Assembly: GCF_900188085.1 (NCBI RefSeq)
Contig: NZ_FZOU01000001.1
Span: 62,001-126,000 of the forward strand
DNA from: Granulicella rosea
Lineage (GTDB): Bacteria > Acidobacteriota > Terriglobia > Terriglobales > Acidobacteriaceae
Direction of reading: 5' to 3'
DNA: 64,000 nt
Shown: positions 24,819 through 32,937 of the stretch, piece by piece
Numbering within the stretch: position 1 is the first letter of the stretch
Layout: each line of letters opens with the position of its first letter
Notes under the pieces: generated by a model
Told to the model about the DNA's origin: nothing
Seen by the model: only the letters and a program-made list of their open reading frames with translations
Database searches by the model: none
Translations under genes and position numbers: made by a program

Positions 24819-26093
24819 ATGACGAATCCTGAGACTGCCCACACCACTCGCAACTTCGCCGAAGACTCCGACCCGAACCGTCTCGATGTGCCCGCCAACT
24901 CCGCCGGCGGCCCGGAGACCCCGCGGAAGGGCCTCTCCGGCGGCTTCTGGATCGCCATCGTTCTCATCGCGATCGCCATCGCGGCGGTCGTGGTCTACGG
25001 CGTCTTCGCGCGCAAGGAGGACGAGCGCAAGCTGAACCACCAGGCCTCCGACGACTCCATTCCCAGCGTCTTCGTCACGCACCCGGCGACCAGCCGCCTG
25101 TCGAACGAGGTCGCGCTGCCCGGCAACACGCAGGCCTACGTCGACACCCCCATCTACTCCCGCACCGACGGCTATCTGAAGAGCTGGTACTTCGACATCG
25201 GCGCGCACGTGAAGAAGGGCCAGCTGATGGCCGTCATCGAGACCCCCGAGCTCGACCAGCAGTTGCAGGTCGCCGAGGCTCAACTGAAGAGCAGCCAGGC
25301 CAACCTCGACCTCGCCAACATCACCAGCAACCGCTACCAGAACCTGCTCAAGAGCAACTCCGTCTCGAAGCAGGAGACCGACCAGGCGATGGGCGACGCC
25401 GCCGCCAAGCAGGCCGCCGTCGAGGCCTCCACCGCCGCCGTGCGCCGTCTCCAGCAACTGCAGTCGTTCGAACGCGTCTACGCGCCGTTCGACGGCGTCG
25501 TCACGGTTCGCAACACGGACATCGGCCAGCTTGTGCAGGGCGGCAGCTCGAACGCGCTCTTCCACCTCGCGTCCATCGGCACCATCCGCGTCTTCGTGCC
25601 GGTGCCCGAAAGCTACGCGGGCGCGCTGAAGGACGGCAGCACCGCCGACCTGACGCTCGACGAGTTCCCCAACAAGCACTTCACCGGCACCATCGCGCGC
25701 AACTCGAACGCGATCGACCCGGCGAGCCGCACGCTGAACGTCGAGGTCGATGTCGACAACGCGGCTGGCCTGCTGCTGCCCGGCGCCTACGTGGTCGTCC
25801 ACTTCAAGGTGCCCGACCACGGCGAGAATCTCACCCTGCCCTCGAACACGGTCATCTTCCGCGCGCAGGGCATGCAGGTGGCGGTCGTACGCGACAACCA
25901 CATCGTGCTCGTCCCGATCACGGTGACGCACGACGGCGGCGCCACGCTCGAGATCTCCTCCGGCCCCAAGGCGACCGACAACGTCGTGCTCGACCCGTCG
26001 GACTCCATCGCCACGGGCCAAGAGGTCCGCATCGCCCAGAAGAAGACCGATACACCCGCAGCCGCCAAGACCGAGAAGAAGGGAGGCGAATAA
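24819..26093 (+). CDS. RND periplasmic adaptor (membrane fusion protein, AcrA-like)
   Basis: A 424-residue adaptor joining pump and outer-membrane channel. The hydrophilic N-terminus (1-40) is followed by one membrane anchor (about 45-65, FWIAIVLIAIAIAAVVVYGVF). A barrel-sandwich half starts YVDTPIYSRTDGYLKSWYFDIG, then a coiled-coil hairpin (about 150-205), and the second lipoyl half with RVYAPFDGVVTVRNTDIG. Beta-barrel and MP domains follow. The C-terminal ending is Lys/Ala-rich. It has an uncleaved anchor, not a lipobox. Start ATG 24819 is preceded by GGAG. Its TAA overlaps the next ATG (TAATG). Confidence 0.92.
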   Translation: MTNPETAHTTRNFAEDSDPNRLDVPANSAGGPETPRKGLSGGFWIAIVLIAIAIAAVVVYGVFARKEDERKLNHQASDDSIPSVFVTHPATSRLSNEVALPGNTQAYVDTPIYSRTDGYLKSWYFDIGAHVKKGQLMAVIETPELDQQLQVAEAQLKSSQANLDLANITSNRYQNLLKSNSVSKQETDQAMGDAAAKQAAVEASTAAVRRLQQLQSFERVYAPFDGVVTVRNTDIGQLVQGGSSNALFHLASIGTIRVFVPVPESYAGALKDGSTADLTLDEFPNKHFTGTIARNSNAIDPASRTLNVEVDVDNAAGLLLPGAYVVVHFKVPDHGENLTLPSNTVIFRAQGMQVAVVRDNHIVLVPITVTHDGGATLEISSGPKATDNVVLDPSDSIATGQEVRIAQKKTDTPAAAKTEKKGGE

Positions 26094-27652
26094 TGAGCGA
26101 CCTCACGCCTCGATTAAGGGCACGGCTTCAGCCGTGCCATCTCCACCTCCGCAAGGACACGGCTTCAGCCGCTGAGGTACGGGTTTCGGTTGGCCGGCAA
26201 CGATCCTCCGTGCGCCGCTCTGTCATCGCGCTCGCCTCAGCCACCCTCGCCGTCGGTCTCTCCGGCTGCATGGTCGGCCCGAAGTACGTCAAGCCCGTGG
26301 TCCCCATGGCCCAGGCGCCCGACGCGTACAAGGAGACCGACCCGAACTGGAAGCCAGCCAACCCCGCCGACACCTCCCTCAAGGGTGACTGGTGGACGAT
26401 CTTCAACGAGCCCGAACTCACGAAGCTCGAGGTCGCCTGCGCGGCCAACAACCAGTCCCTGAAGGCCGCCGAGGCGCACTACCGCGAGGCGCGCGCGCAG
26501 ATCGGCATCAACCGCGCCGGACTCTTCCCCACCATCGGCGCCGCGCCGTACGTCGGCGGCCTGCGCGACTCCGCCACCCGGCCGTACTTCAGCGCGTCGA
26601 GCGCGAACAACGGCGAGGCCGACATCCAGTTGCCGCTCACGCTCAGCTACGAGGCCGACCTCTGGGGCCGCATCCGCCGCAACATCAACGCCGCCAAGGA
26701 GGAGACGCAGGCCAGCGCAGCCGACCTGGTCAACGCCCAGCTCTCGCTCCAGACCACGCTCGCCATCGACTACTTCGAGCTGCAGAGCGCGGACGCCACC
26801 AGGAAGCTGCTGAGCGACACCGTCGACGACTACCGCGAGGCGCTGCGCATCACCACCAACCGCTTCGAAGGCGGCGTCACGGCCGAGTCCGACGTCTTCC
26901 AGGCGAAGACCCAGCTCCAGACCGCCATCGTCCAGCTTGCCGACGTGGCCGTCCAGCGCGCGCAGTACGAACACGCCATCGCCGTGCTGATCGGCCAGCC
27001 GCCGGCCAGCTTCTCCATTCCGAACACCCCGCTCGCCACCACTCCGCCGTATATCCCGACCGGCCTGCCGTCGGAGCTGCTGCAGCGCCGCCCGGACATC
27101 GCCGCCGCCGAACGCCGCACGAACGAGGCCAACGAACGCATCGGCATCGCGCGCGCGGCCTTCTTTCCCACGCTCAGCTTCTCGCTCGCGGGCGGACTCG
27201 AAAGCACCGCCGCCAATACGCTCTTCAACTCCAACTCGCTCGTCTACGCGCTCGGCCCGACGCTCTCGCAGACCTTCTTCGACGCTGGCCGGCGCCGCTC
27301 CATCTCCGAGCAGGCCTACGCCGCCTTCGACGAGTCGAGCGCCAACTACCGCCAGACCGCGCTCACCGCCTACCAGCAGGTCGAGGACAACCTCGCCGTC
27401 CTGCGCATCCTGACCGACGAGGCCGAACAGCAGCATCAGGCCACCGACGCGGCGCGCGGCGCGCAGCAGATCTTCAACAATCGCTACGTCGGCGGCGTGG
27501 ACACCTACCTGCAGGTCGTCACCGCCCAGACCACCGCGCTCGCCAACGAACGCAACGACATCGACATCCTGCGGCGGCGCATGGACGCGAGCGTCCTGCT
27601 CATCAAGGCGCTGGGCGGCGGTTGGAACGCCAACCAACTGCCGCAGTTTTGA
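26093..27652 (+). CDS. Outer-membrane efflux lipoprotein (NodT/OprM family)
   Basis: A 519-residue TolC-like channel. The lipobox LSGC (Cys59 from ATG 26093) is followed by MVGPKYVKP, the NodT-family start, then two outer-membrane-efflux repeats (about 100-300 and 310-510; e.g. QRRPDIAAAERRTNEAN). The start is uncertain. ATG 26093 overlaps the adaptor's TAA (TAATG), but then residues 7-32 are encoded by a REP repeat (26114-26181). GTG 26210 would give a 480-residue protein with a normal 19-residue lipoprotein signal peptide (VRRSVIALASATLAVGLSG). Either the REP lies in the gap before GTG or it has entered the gene in frame. Confidence 0.9.
   Translation: MSDLTPRLRARLQPCHLHLRKDTASAAEVRVSVGRQRSSVRRSVIALASATLAVGLSGCMVGPKYVKPVVPMAQAPDAYKETDPNWKPANPADTSLKGDWWTIFNEPELTKLEVACAANNQSLKAAEAHYREARAQIGINRAGLFPTIGAAPYVGGLRDSATRPYFSASSANNGEADIQLPLTLSYEADLWGRIRRNINAAKEETQASAADLVNAQLSLQTTLAIDYFELQSADATRKLLSDTVDDYREALRITTNRFEGGVTAESDVFQAKTQLQTAIVQLADVAVQRAQYEHAIAVLIGQPPASFSIPNTPLATTPPYIPTGLPSELLQRRPDIAAAERRTNEANERIGIARAAFFPTLSFSLAGGLESTAANTLFNSNSLVYALGPTLSQTFFDAGRRRSISEQAYAAFDESSANYRQTALTAYQQVEDNLAVLRILTDEAEQQHQATDAARGAQQIFNNRYVGGVDTYLQVVTAQTTALANERNDIDILRRRMDASVLLIKALGGGWNANQLPQF
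26114..26181. repeat. REP half-element inside or before the outer-membrane factor gene
   Basis: TTAAGGGCACGGCTTCAGCC ... CGGCTTCAGCCGCTGAGGTACGG, the same two palindromes in the same order as the left half of 16657-16839, with a 20-base spacer. It is in the reading frame starting at 26093 without a stop. Confidence 0.8.
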
Positions 27653-27676
27653 GGTAGGGAATAGTGATAAGCAAGA

Positions 27677-27716
27677 GCAAAGGCGCGGACAAAGATTGTC
27701 CGCGCCTTTGCTTTTG
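27677..27716 (+). terminator. Rho-independent terminator of the RND operon
   Basis: A 16-base perfect stem GCAAAGGCGCGGACAA / TTGTCCGCGCCTTTGC, 3-base loop AGA, followed by TTTTGT. It lies 24 bases after the last gene of the operon and before the convergent DinB gene. Confidence 0.88.
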
Positions 27717-27737
27717 TCGTTGCCTGTTCTCTTGTTT

Positions 27738-27770
27738 GTCATTCCCGCAGGGAATCTGCTTCTGTTTTTT
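27738..27770. repeat. Dispersed repeat (GTCATTCCCGNAGGGAATCTGC family)
   Basis: GTCATTCCCGCAGGGAATCT followed by GCTTCTGTTTTTT. The core TTCCCGCAGGGAA is a palindrome. The same unit occurs at 34159-34185, in inverse orientation at 5519-5540, and degenerate at 18484. Confidence 0.65.
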
Positions 27771-28277
27771 CTACCGCTTCCTCGGCAACGACAGATCCAG
27801 ATCGGTACCGCACATCTGCTTGGTCAGCAGGATCACCTGCCCGGTATGCAGTTGCAGATGCCCGACGATCTGATAGATCGCCTCCAGAATCGGCATCGAA
27901 CGCCACGTTCCCGTAGGCTGCGGGTCGATGATCTCCAGCAGCCGCGCCGGAGCCAGCTCGCCGATGACCACGCAGCACTCGGACAGCGTCGCATGAAAGT
28001 GCGCCCTCGCCTCGGCAAAGGTCACGGTCGGCGCGAGCGAGAACTCCTCATCCCGCACCCGCACGTCCGGCTGCCCGGCGATGCCGTGCAACACCCACTG
28101 CCGCAGGTTGCCCTCCAGATGCAGCAGCAGGTTGCCGACCGAGTTCTCGTGCTCGGCGCCGCGACGCCACGCCTGCTCCTCCGTCAGCCGGTCCAGACAA
28201 CGGTTCAAATCGCGCTCGGACATCTGCATCCGGCGCACGGAAAACGATAGAAAGGTCTCGGCCACTGGGTCGCGCAT
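27771..28277 (-). CDS. DinB/DUF1572 family protein
   Basis: A 168-residue four-helix-bundle protein of the DinB/YfiT superfamily, usually metal-dependent. His residues at positions expected for metal ligands are in 'NSVGNLLLHLEGNLRQWVLHGI' (core LLLHLEGNLRQW) and 'IVGHLQLHTGQVILLTKQ' (core HLQLHTGQ). The substrate is unknown; relatives include thiol transferases and DNA-damage-induced proteins. The start could be ATG 28277 or ATG 28286, three codons earlier; I chose the first because family members begin with 'DP.A..FL'. It is convergent with the RND operon. Confidence 0.85.
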   Translation of the reverse strand: MRDPVAETFLSFSVRRMQMSERDLNRCLDRLTEEQAWRRGAEHENSVGNLLLHLEGNLRQWVLHGIAGQPDVRVRDEEFSLAPTVTFAEARAHFHATLSECCVVIGELAPARLLEIIDPQPTGTWRSMPILEAIYQIVGHLQLHTGQVILLTKQMCGTDLDLSLPRKR

Positions 28278-28400
28278 AACCTGCATTCTAAATCTCGGGC
28301 GCGCTATCCCAGGCATTTGTTACAGAAACCACGTAACCGCTAACTTTTCCCTTTGGCAAAGTTCCCAATCGTGAACTCATCCTGATACGATGACCTCGCC

Positions 28401-30107
28401 ATGAAACCCACACACTTCGACAACGCCCGCCGCGACCTGCTCAAGTTCACCGGCATCGGACTCGCCGCCGCCCTGCCCTCCACCTTTGCCGCAGCCCAGG
28501 CCTCGCCCTCCGGGTCGACCACCCCGCTGATGGTCTTCGACGTGCGCCGCTTCGGCGCCACCGGTTCGGGCAAGCAGCTCGATACGCCCGCCATCAACGC
28601 CGCCATCGCCGCGGCGAACGCAGCCGGCGGCGGCACGGTCTACTTCCCCGCCGGAACCTACCTCTGCTTCAGCATCCGGTTGAAAAGCAACGTCGCGCTC
28701 TACATCGATCAGGGCGCGACGATCCTCGCGGCGGACTCTCCCCTGCCCGGCCAGACCACCGGCCAGCTTGGCGGAACCTACGACGCAGCCGAGCCCAACA
28801 CCGCGTGGGACGCCTACCAGGACTACGGCCACAACCACTGGCACAACTCGCTGATGTGGGGCGAGGACATCCACGACTTCGCCATCCTCGGGCCGGGACT
28901 GATCCACGGCAAGGGTCTCAGCTTCGGCGCCGGCCCCGGCAAGTACAACCCGGCGGAGGCAAACCCCAGCTTCGGCGGCGACCGCTCGGCCAAGGCCAAG
29001 TACACCCCGCGCGGCAACTACGTCATGTTCCAGGCCGAGCAGCCCGGCGTCGGCAACAAGGCCATCGCGCTGAAAAACTGCCGCAACGTCATCCTGCGCG
29101 ACTTCTCGATCCTCAAGGGCGGACACTTCGGCCTGCTGCTGACCGGCGTCGACAACCTCACCATCGACAACCTGAAGATCGACACCGACCGCGACGGCAT
29201 GGACATCGATTGCTGCAAGAACGTCCGCGTCTCGAACTGCACGGTCAACTCGCCTTGGGACGACGGCATCTGCCCCAAGACCAGCTACGCCCTCGGCTAC
29301 GCACGCTCGACCGAAAACGTCACGATTTCGAACTGCTACGTCACGGGCTACTACGAATTGGGCACCATCCTCGACGGCACCTTCAAGAAGATGTCGTTCG
29401 ACTCCGGCGGCAAGGGCTTCAACGGCCGTATCAAGTGCGGCACCGAGTCCAACGGCGGCTTCAAGAACATCACCATCTCGAACTGCATCTTCGAAGGCTG
29501 CCAGGGACTCGCGCTCGAGAGCGAGGACGGCGCGCTCTGCGAGGACATCACCATCACCAACATCACCCTGCGCGACATGTTCACCGGACCGCTCTTCTTC
29601 CGGCTGGGCGCGCGTCTGCGCGGGCCGAAGGAGACCACCAAGGTGGGCACGCTGCGCCGCATCCTGGTCTCGAACATCACCAGCTACAACGGGCTTTCGC
29701 GCATTCCAAGCGTGCTGAGCGGCATCCCCGGCTACCCGATCGAGGACATCAAGATCGCCAACTACTTCTCGCAGGATCAGGGCGGCGGCAGCGCCGAGTG
29801 GGCCAGGCTGACGCCGCCTGAGGAGGTCGCGAAGTACCCCGATCCGCCGATGTTCGGCACGATCCCGGCAAGCGGTCTCTACCTGCGCCACATCCGCAAT
29901 CTGGAGATGAGCCACGTCGAGGTCAGCCCCATGAAACCGGACGCGCGCGCCGCCTTCTACCTGCAGGGCGTCGACCGCGCGGACTTCATCTCCTGCACCG
30001 CGCCCGGCCCGGCCTTCCGGCTGAACGAGGTCACCGACCTGCGCATCCTGCTGAGCCGCGCCGCCAAGGACACCATCCTGCCCAAGGCCAACAACCAGAC
30101 CCTCTAA
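28401..30107 (+). CDS. GH28 polygalacturonase-like glycoside hydrolase with Tat signal
   Basis: A 568-residue secreted pectin-degrading enzyme candidate. A twin-arginine signal (Arg10-Arg11 in ARRDLLKFTG, hydrophobic core to about 32) implies folded export. The body is a right-handed beta-helix of family 28: pectate-lyase-like start 'FDVRRFGATGSGKQLDTPAINAAI' (core VRRFGATGSGKQLDTPAIN), central catalytic region with TDRDGMDIDCCKN and SPWDDGICPKTS (acidic residues), and later helix turns. Length is longer than the simple polygalacturonases, in the range of the rhamnogalacturonase/xylogalacturonase-like types. Substrate is inferred. Confidence 0.9.
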   Translation: MKPTHFDNARRDLLKFTGIGLAAALPSTFAAAQASPSGSTTPLMVFDVRRFGATGSGKQLDTPAINAAIAAANAAGGGTVYFPAGTYLCFSIRLKSNVALYIDQGATILAADSPLPGQTTGQLGGTYDAAEPNTAWDAYQDYGHNHWHNSLMWGEDIHDFAILGPGLIHGKGLSFGAGPGKYNPAEANPSFGGDRSAKAKYTPRGNYVMFQAEQPGVGNKAIALKNCRNVILRDFSILKGGHFGLLLTGVDNLTIDNLKIDTDRDGMDIDCCKNVRVSNCTVNSPWDDGICPKTSYALGYARSTENVTISNCYVTGYYELGTILDGTFKKMSFDSGGKGFNGRIKCGTESNGGFKNITISNCIFEGCQGLALESEDGALCEDITITNITLRDMFTGPLFFRLGARLRGPKETTKVGTLRRILVSNITSYNGLSRIPSVLSGIPGYPIEDIKIANYFSQDQGGGSAEWARLTPPEEVAKYPDPPMFGTIPASGLYLRHIRNLEMSHVEVSPMKPDARAAFYLQGVDRADFISCTAPGPAFRLNEVTDLRILLSRAAKDTILPKANNQTL

Positions 30108-30128
30108 ACCCCGACACCCGACCGGACG

Positions 30129-30162
30129 CCCCATGTCTCTGCTCCCGAGACATGGGGTTTTT
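30129..30162 (+). terminator. Rho-independent terminator after GH28
   Basis: Stem CCCCATGTCTC / GAGACATGGGG with a 7-base loop and TTTTTC. Nearly identical to the terminator at 13418-13451, also in its flanks GGACG and GTTTTTCG. Confidence 0.85.
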
Positions 30163-30174
30163 CGCAGGGCTCAA

Positions 30175-30198
30175 CCTCTTGAAACGCAGCTCAAGAGG
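30175..30198. promoter_or_regulatory. Inverted repeat upstream of the GYF-domain gene
   Basis: CCTCTTGA-N8-TCAAGAGG, a perfect 8-base palindrome lying 67 bases before ATG 30266. It could be an operator or mRNA hairpin; no regulator is assigned. Confidence 0.35.
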
Positions 30199-30265
30199 AA
30201 TCCAGTTGCGTCAATCCGCAACCCGTGTTTCCATCGGTCATACCCACGTCACAGGAGCCACGGAC

Positions 30266-31042
30266 ATGCTTTACCAGATCTCGCGCAACGGACAGATGTA
30301 CGGCCCCTACACACTCGACGATCTGCGCCGTTACGTGGCCAGCGGGAACGTGTTGCAGACGGATCTGGCCAAGACCGACGAGATGCCGGACTGGCTGCCC
30401 GTCTCCGAGATTCTGAGCAGCGCGCCGGCCACGCCGCCGACACAATCCGCGGCCGGCGAGGCCGTCTACGCGCCCCTGGCTGCCACGCCCGTGGCCGTAC
30501 CGCCCACGACGACTGCGCCGTCCGGCGTCTACGCCTATCCCAACCCGCCCGGCCTGAACTGGATACTCCTGCTGCTGCTCGGCTTCTTCACCTGCGGCTT
30601 CTTCCTCTTCATCTACGAGATGATTCAGGCCTCGTGGCTCCGGAAGATCTTTCCCAACTCCAGGGTTTTGTTCTTTTACATCGCCTTCATTGTCGTGGAG
30701 GTGGTTAGCATCTTCATCCAATTCGGCCGCATGGCGTTCCTGTTCGGCACGTTGGCGCACAACCCGCCGAACCCCAACTTCGGCGTGGTCTTCCCCACCG
30801 GCTTCTTTCTGACTTTCTTCATCTCGATCATCCTCTCCATCACGACGATCGTCCTCTTCATCGAGGCGCGCTTCACCATGCGCGACGAGCTCGTCGCCCA
30901 CTACAACAGCGGCGAGCCGGTCGGCCTGAAGCTCGATCCGGCGATGACCTTCTTCTTCGGCGCCATCTACTTCCAGTTCCACTTCAACCGGATCACCGCC
31001 ATCAAGGAGATGGCGCGCTACGGCGTACCCAGCGGGTACTGA
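30266..31042 (+). CDS. GYF_2-domain membrane protein
   Basis: A 258-residue protein. The N-terminal GYF_2-type domain (1-55) has 'YQISRNGQMYGPYTLDDLRRYVASG' (core GQMYGPYTLDDLRRYV) and 'LAKTDEMPDWLPVSEIL'. A Pro/Ala-rich linker (55-95) joins it to a membrane part with about four hydrophobic segments (about 98-220). The soluble domain probably binds proline-rich peptides in the cytoplasm. AGGAG precedes ATG 30266; the open frame further upstream runs through the preceding terminator. DUF2752 follows directly on the same strand. Confidence 0.85.
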   Translation: MLYQISRNGQMYGPYTLDDLRRYVASGNVLQTDLAKTDEMPDWLPVSEILSSAPATPPTQSAAGEAVYAPLAATPVAVPPTTTAPSGVYAYPNPPGLNWILLLLLGFFTCGFFLFIYEMIQASWLRKIFPNSRVLFFYIAFIVVEVVSIFIQFGRMAFLFGTLAHNPPNPNFGVVFPTGFFLTFFISIILSITTIVLFIEARFTMRDELVAHYNSGEPVGLKLDPAMTFFFGAIYFQFHFNRITAIKEMARYGVPSGY

Positions 31043-31076
31043 CGCCACGCGCGGGCGAGTCACGGCGCTGGCCTGC

Positions 31077-31418
31077 ATGGCCGGCGCCTGCCTCGCTGCG
31101 GGTCTTCTGCTGCGCTTTCCGCCCACGCGGTACGGCTTCTACCCCCGCTGCCCCATCCACGCGGCCTTCGGCATCCTCTGCCCCGGCTGCGGCGGCACGC
31201 GAGCCGTTGCGGCGCTGCTGCGCGGTCATCTTGCTGAAGCCCTGCACTGGAACGCCCTGATCGTGCTGCTCGCGCCCTTTGCCCTGGCCTTCGCCGCACT
31301 CTGCCTGCGCCGCGCCCTGCTCTCCGAGCGTTTTGCATGGCCGCAACCGCCCGCCGCGCTGCTTCACGTAGTCGTCATCTTGACGGCGGCTTTTACCATT
31401 GCACGCAACCTCCGATAG
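31077..31418 (+). CDS. DUF2752 membrane protein
   Basis: A 113-residue membrane protein with about three hydrophobic segments. The family mark 'YPRCPIHAAFGILCPGCGGTRAV' is present (core CPIHAAFGILCPGCGGTRA), with the paired cysteines CPGCGG. The function of the family is unknown. The protein could begin upstream of ATG 31077, because the frame is open into the end of the GYF gene, but no better start codon is visible. GYF_2 and DUF2752 proteins are often neighbours, which supports the reading. Confidence 0.8.
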   Translation: MAGACLAAGLLLRFPPTRYGFYPRCPIHAAFGILCPGCGGTRAVAALLRGHLAEALHWNALIVLLAPFALAFAALCLRRALLSERFAWPQPPAALLHVVVILTAAFTIARNLR

Positions 31419-31544
31419 ACGCGCTTTGAATTGACGCAATTTTCAGCGACAAACCTTCTCCGCGCTCTTATCATCTAAGTCACACCCGAAACTCATCTCA
31501 GGCCCCCCCAAACTGCATCCCCAACTTTCTTGCGAGGTCCCCCC

Positions 31545-31898
31545 ATGCGCCCCCTCTCTGCCTGCCTTTTATTTCTGACGCTTGCCTCCGTTCCCGCCTT
31601 CGGCCAGACGACCTCTGCGCCGGCCGCCGCCGCCGTCGTGCCCGCCAACGCCAACGACCCCTCGGTCGACTACGCCGCCCTGCGTGAAGACCTCTCCCGC
31701 CAGAACAAGATTCTCACCGAACAGGTCGCCACCCAGAGGGCCATCGTGAAGAAGAACCAGGATCTGCTGAAAGAGGCCCAGAAACTGCAGGCCGCCAACC
31801 TGAAACTTACCGACGAGAAGCACAAGCTCGAAGCCCAGAACGCCGACCTCGAAAAGCAACGGGCGGCTTTGAAGGCGCAACAGAAGCCTGCGGAATAG
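31545..31898 (+). CDS. Secreted coiled-coil protein, paralog 1
   Basis: A 117-residue protein with a signal peptide (1-20, core CLLFLTLASVPAFGQ), an Ala/Pro-rich stretch (21-38), and a long helical coiled coil (about 45-110). The coil reads IVKKNQDLLKEAQKLQAANLKL and continues with Lys/Glu heptads. It is a clear paralog of the protein at 32938-33324 (about 60 of the last 85 residues seem the same). Function unknown; periplasmic structural role possible. GAGG precedes ATG 31545. A terminator follows. Confidence 0.8.
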   Translation: MRPLSACLLFLTLASVPAFGQTTSAPAAAAVVPANANDPSVDYAALREDLSRQNKILTEQVATQRAIVKKNQDLLKEAQKLQAANLKLTDEKHKLEAQNADLEKQRAALKAQQKPAE

Positions 31899-31961
31899 GC
31901 CTTCGCCTGGCATAAACGCACGGCTTCAAAAGCGCCCTTAACAAAGCATCCTGACGCAGGA

Positions 31962-31990
31962 AAGCCCCGGCATCGACCGGGGCTTTTTTT
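31962..31990 (+). terminator. Rho-independent terminator
   Basis: AAGCCCCGG-N6-CCGGGGCTT followed by TTTTTT, after coiled-coil paralog 1. Just before the convergent bactofilin gene end. Confidence 0.9.
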
Positions 31991-32007
31991 ATGCTGCAAA
32001 GCAAAGA

Positions 32008-32526
32008 CTACGCCGTAACAGCCGGCGCGGCCTCGGGCGTCGGCGCCTTGGCCTCGGCGCCCGGCTTGCGGATGTCGATGCCGCCCTTGAAGAACGCGCC
32101 ATCCTCGATCGAGATGCGCGCCGCAATCACGTCGCCGGTCAGCGAGCCTTCGCTGCGGATATCGACGCGGTCGCTGGCATGCACATTGCCGCGCACCTTG
32201 CCCAGTACGACGACCTCGCGAGCCATGATGTTCGCCGCCACCTGGCCGTTGCGGCCCACGGTGACGCGGTTGCCCGGCAGATTGATCGCACCTTCGACCT
32301 TACCGTCGATATACAGGCTCTCGGAGCCCGAGACCTCGCCCTTCACGATGAGCGACTTACCGATCGTCGCCTGCTCGCCGGTTGCGCTGGCCGCGGCTAC
32401 GCCGGCGCCGGTGGTTGCCGGACGGGTGGGGCTCACGCTGGTCTCAAACGAGGTCGAAGGCGCCGACGGGCGCAGCGGCTCTGGGGTCTGGGGGGTCGGG
32501 CTTCCGGGCTGATTTGGCTTCCACAT
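32008..32526 (-). CDS. Bactofilin (polymer-forming cytoskeletal protein)
   Basis: A 172-residue bactofilin. A disordered Pro/Ser/Thr-rich N-terminus (1-52) precedes the central beta-helix core (about 53-150), with repeating hydrophobic-Gly periodicity: IGKSLIVKGEVSGSESLYID, then VTVGRNGQVAANIMAREVVV, then VHASDRVDIRSEGSLTGDVI. A short Ala/Pro-rich tail ends the protein. Bactofilins self-assemble without nucleotides into filaments or membrane patches that guide cell shape and wall enzymes. AAGGAAGG lies upstream of ATG. It is flanked by the two coiled-coil paralogs. Confidence 0.93.
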   Translation of the reverse strand: MWKPNQPGSPTPQTPEPLRPSAPSTSFETSVSPTRPATTGAGVAAASATGEQATIGKSLIVKGEVSGSESLYIDGKVEGAINLPGNRVTVGRNGQVAANIMAREVVVLGKVRGNVHASDRVDIRSEGSLTGDVIAARISIEDGAFFKGGIDIRKPGAEAKAPTPEAAPAVTA

Positions 32527-32937
32527 AGTCTTCGTAATTCCTTCCTTGCTGCGAATGTGTCCGTACGACGGCTACGGTTTGGGGCTCTGCTGAGATTCCA
32601 TCTTCTCTGGACTGGGCTTCGACTGCGAACTCCGAACGTTCCAAGCCCACGCCGCCTGCTTGCGCGGGTAAATCGCTATCTTTCACGATACTCCTCACAA
32701 GGCCTGCTTTGCTCTCTGCAAAACTGCCGCAAAAAGCAATCCCACCCAGCGGTGGGTTAACTTACGAGGTTCGCCCGATGCGTTCCATGACCCGAAAGTG
32801 TTATCAGGTAACCACCTTTGGTACGCGACATTTGGTTACCGATACGGTTACTCTCATCCCAGAGACGAAACACGGGCCATGTTTCGCAACCCCCCAAATT
32901 TTGCAGTTCAACTGTGCTTCATCTGAGAGGTTTCAAA
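32527..32937. other. 411-base divergent intergenic region
   Basis: Lies between the bactofilin start (leftward) and coiled-coil paralog 2 (rightward). It contains three GGTNACC-type sites, AGGTAACC (32806), TTGGTTACC (32832) and CGGTTACTC (32845), in about 45 bases; these are candidate operators. A short open frame at 32444-32698 on the minus strand is out of frame with bactofilin and looks spurious. No other gene is seen. Confidence 0.5.

Noticed and set aside
32444..32698. 84-codon open frame on the minus strand overlapping the start of bactofilin
   Set aside because: It is in another frame than bactofilin, has no ribosome-binding site and no domain; it is likely a chance frame.
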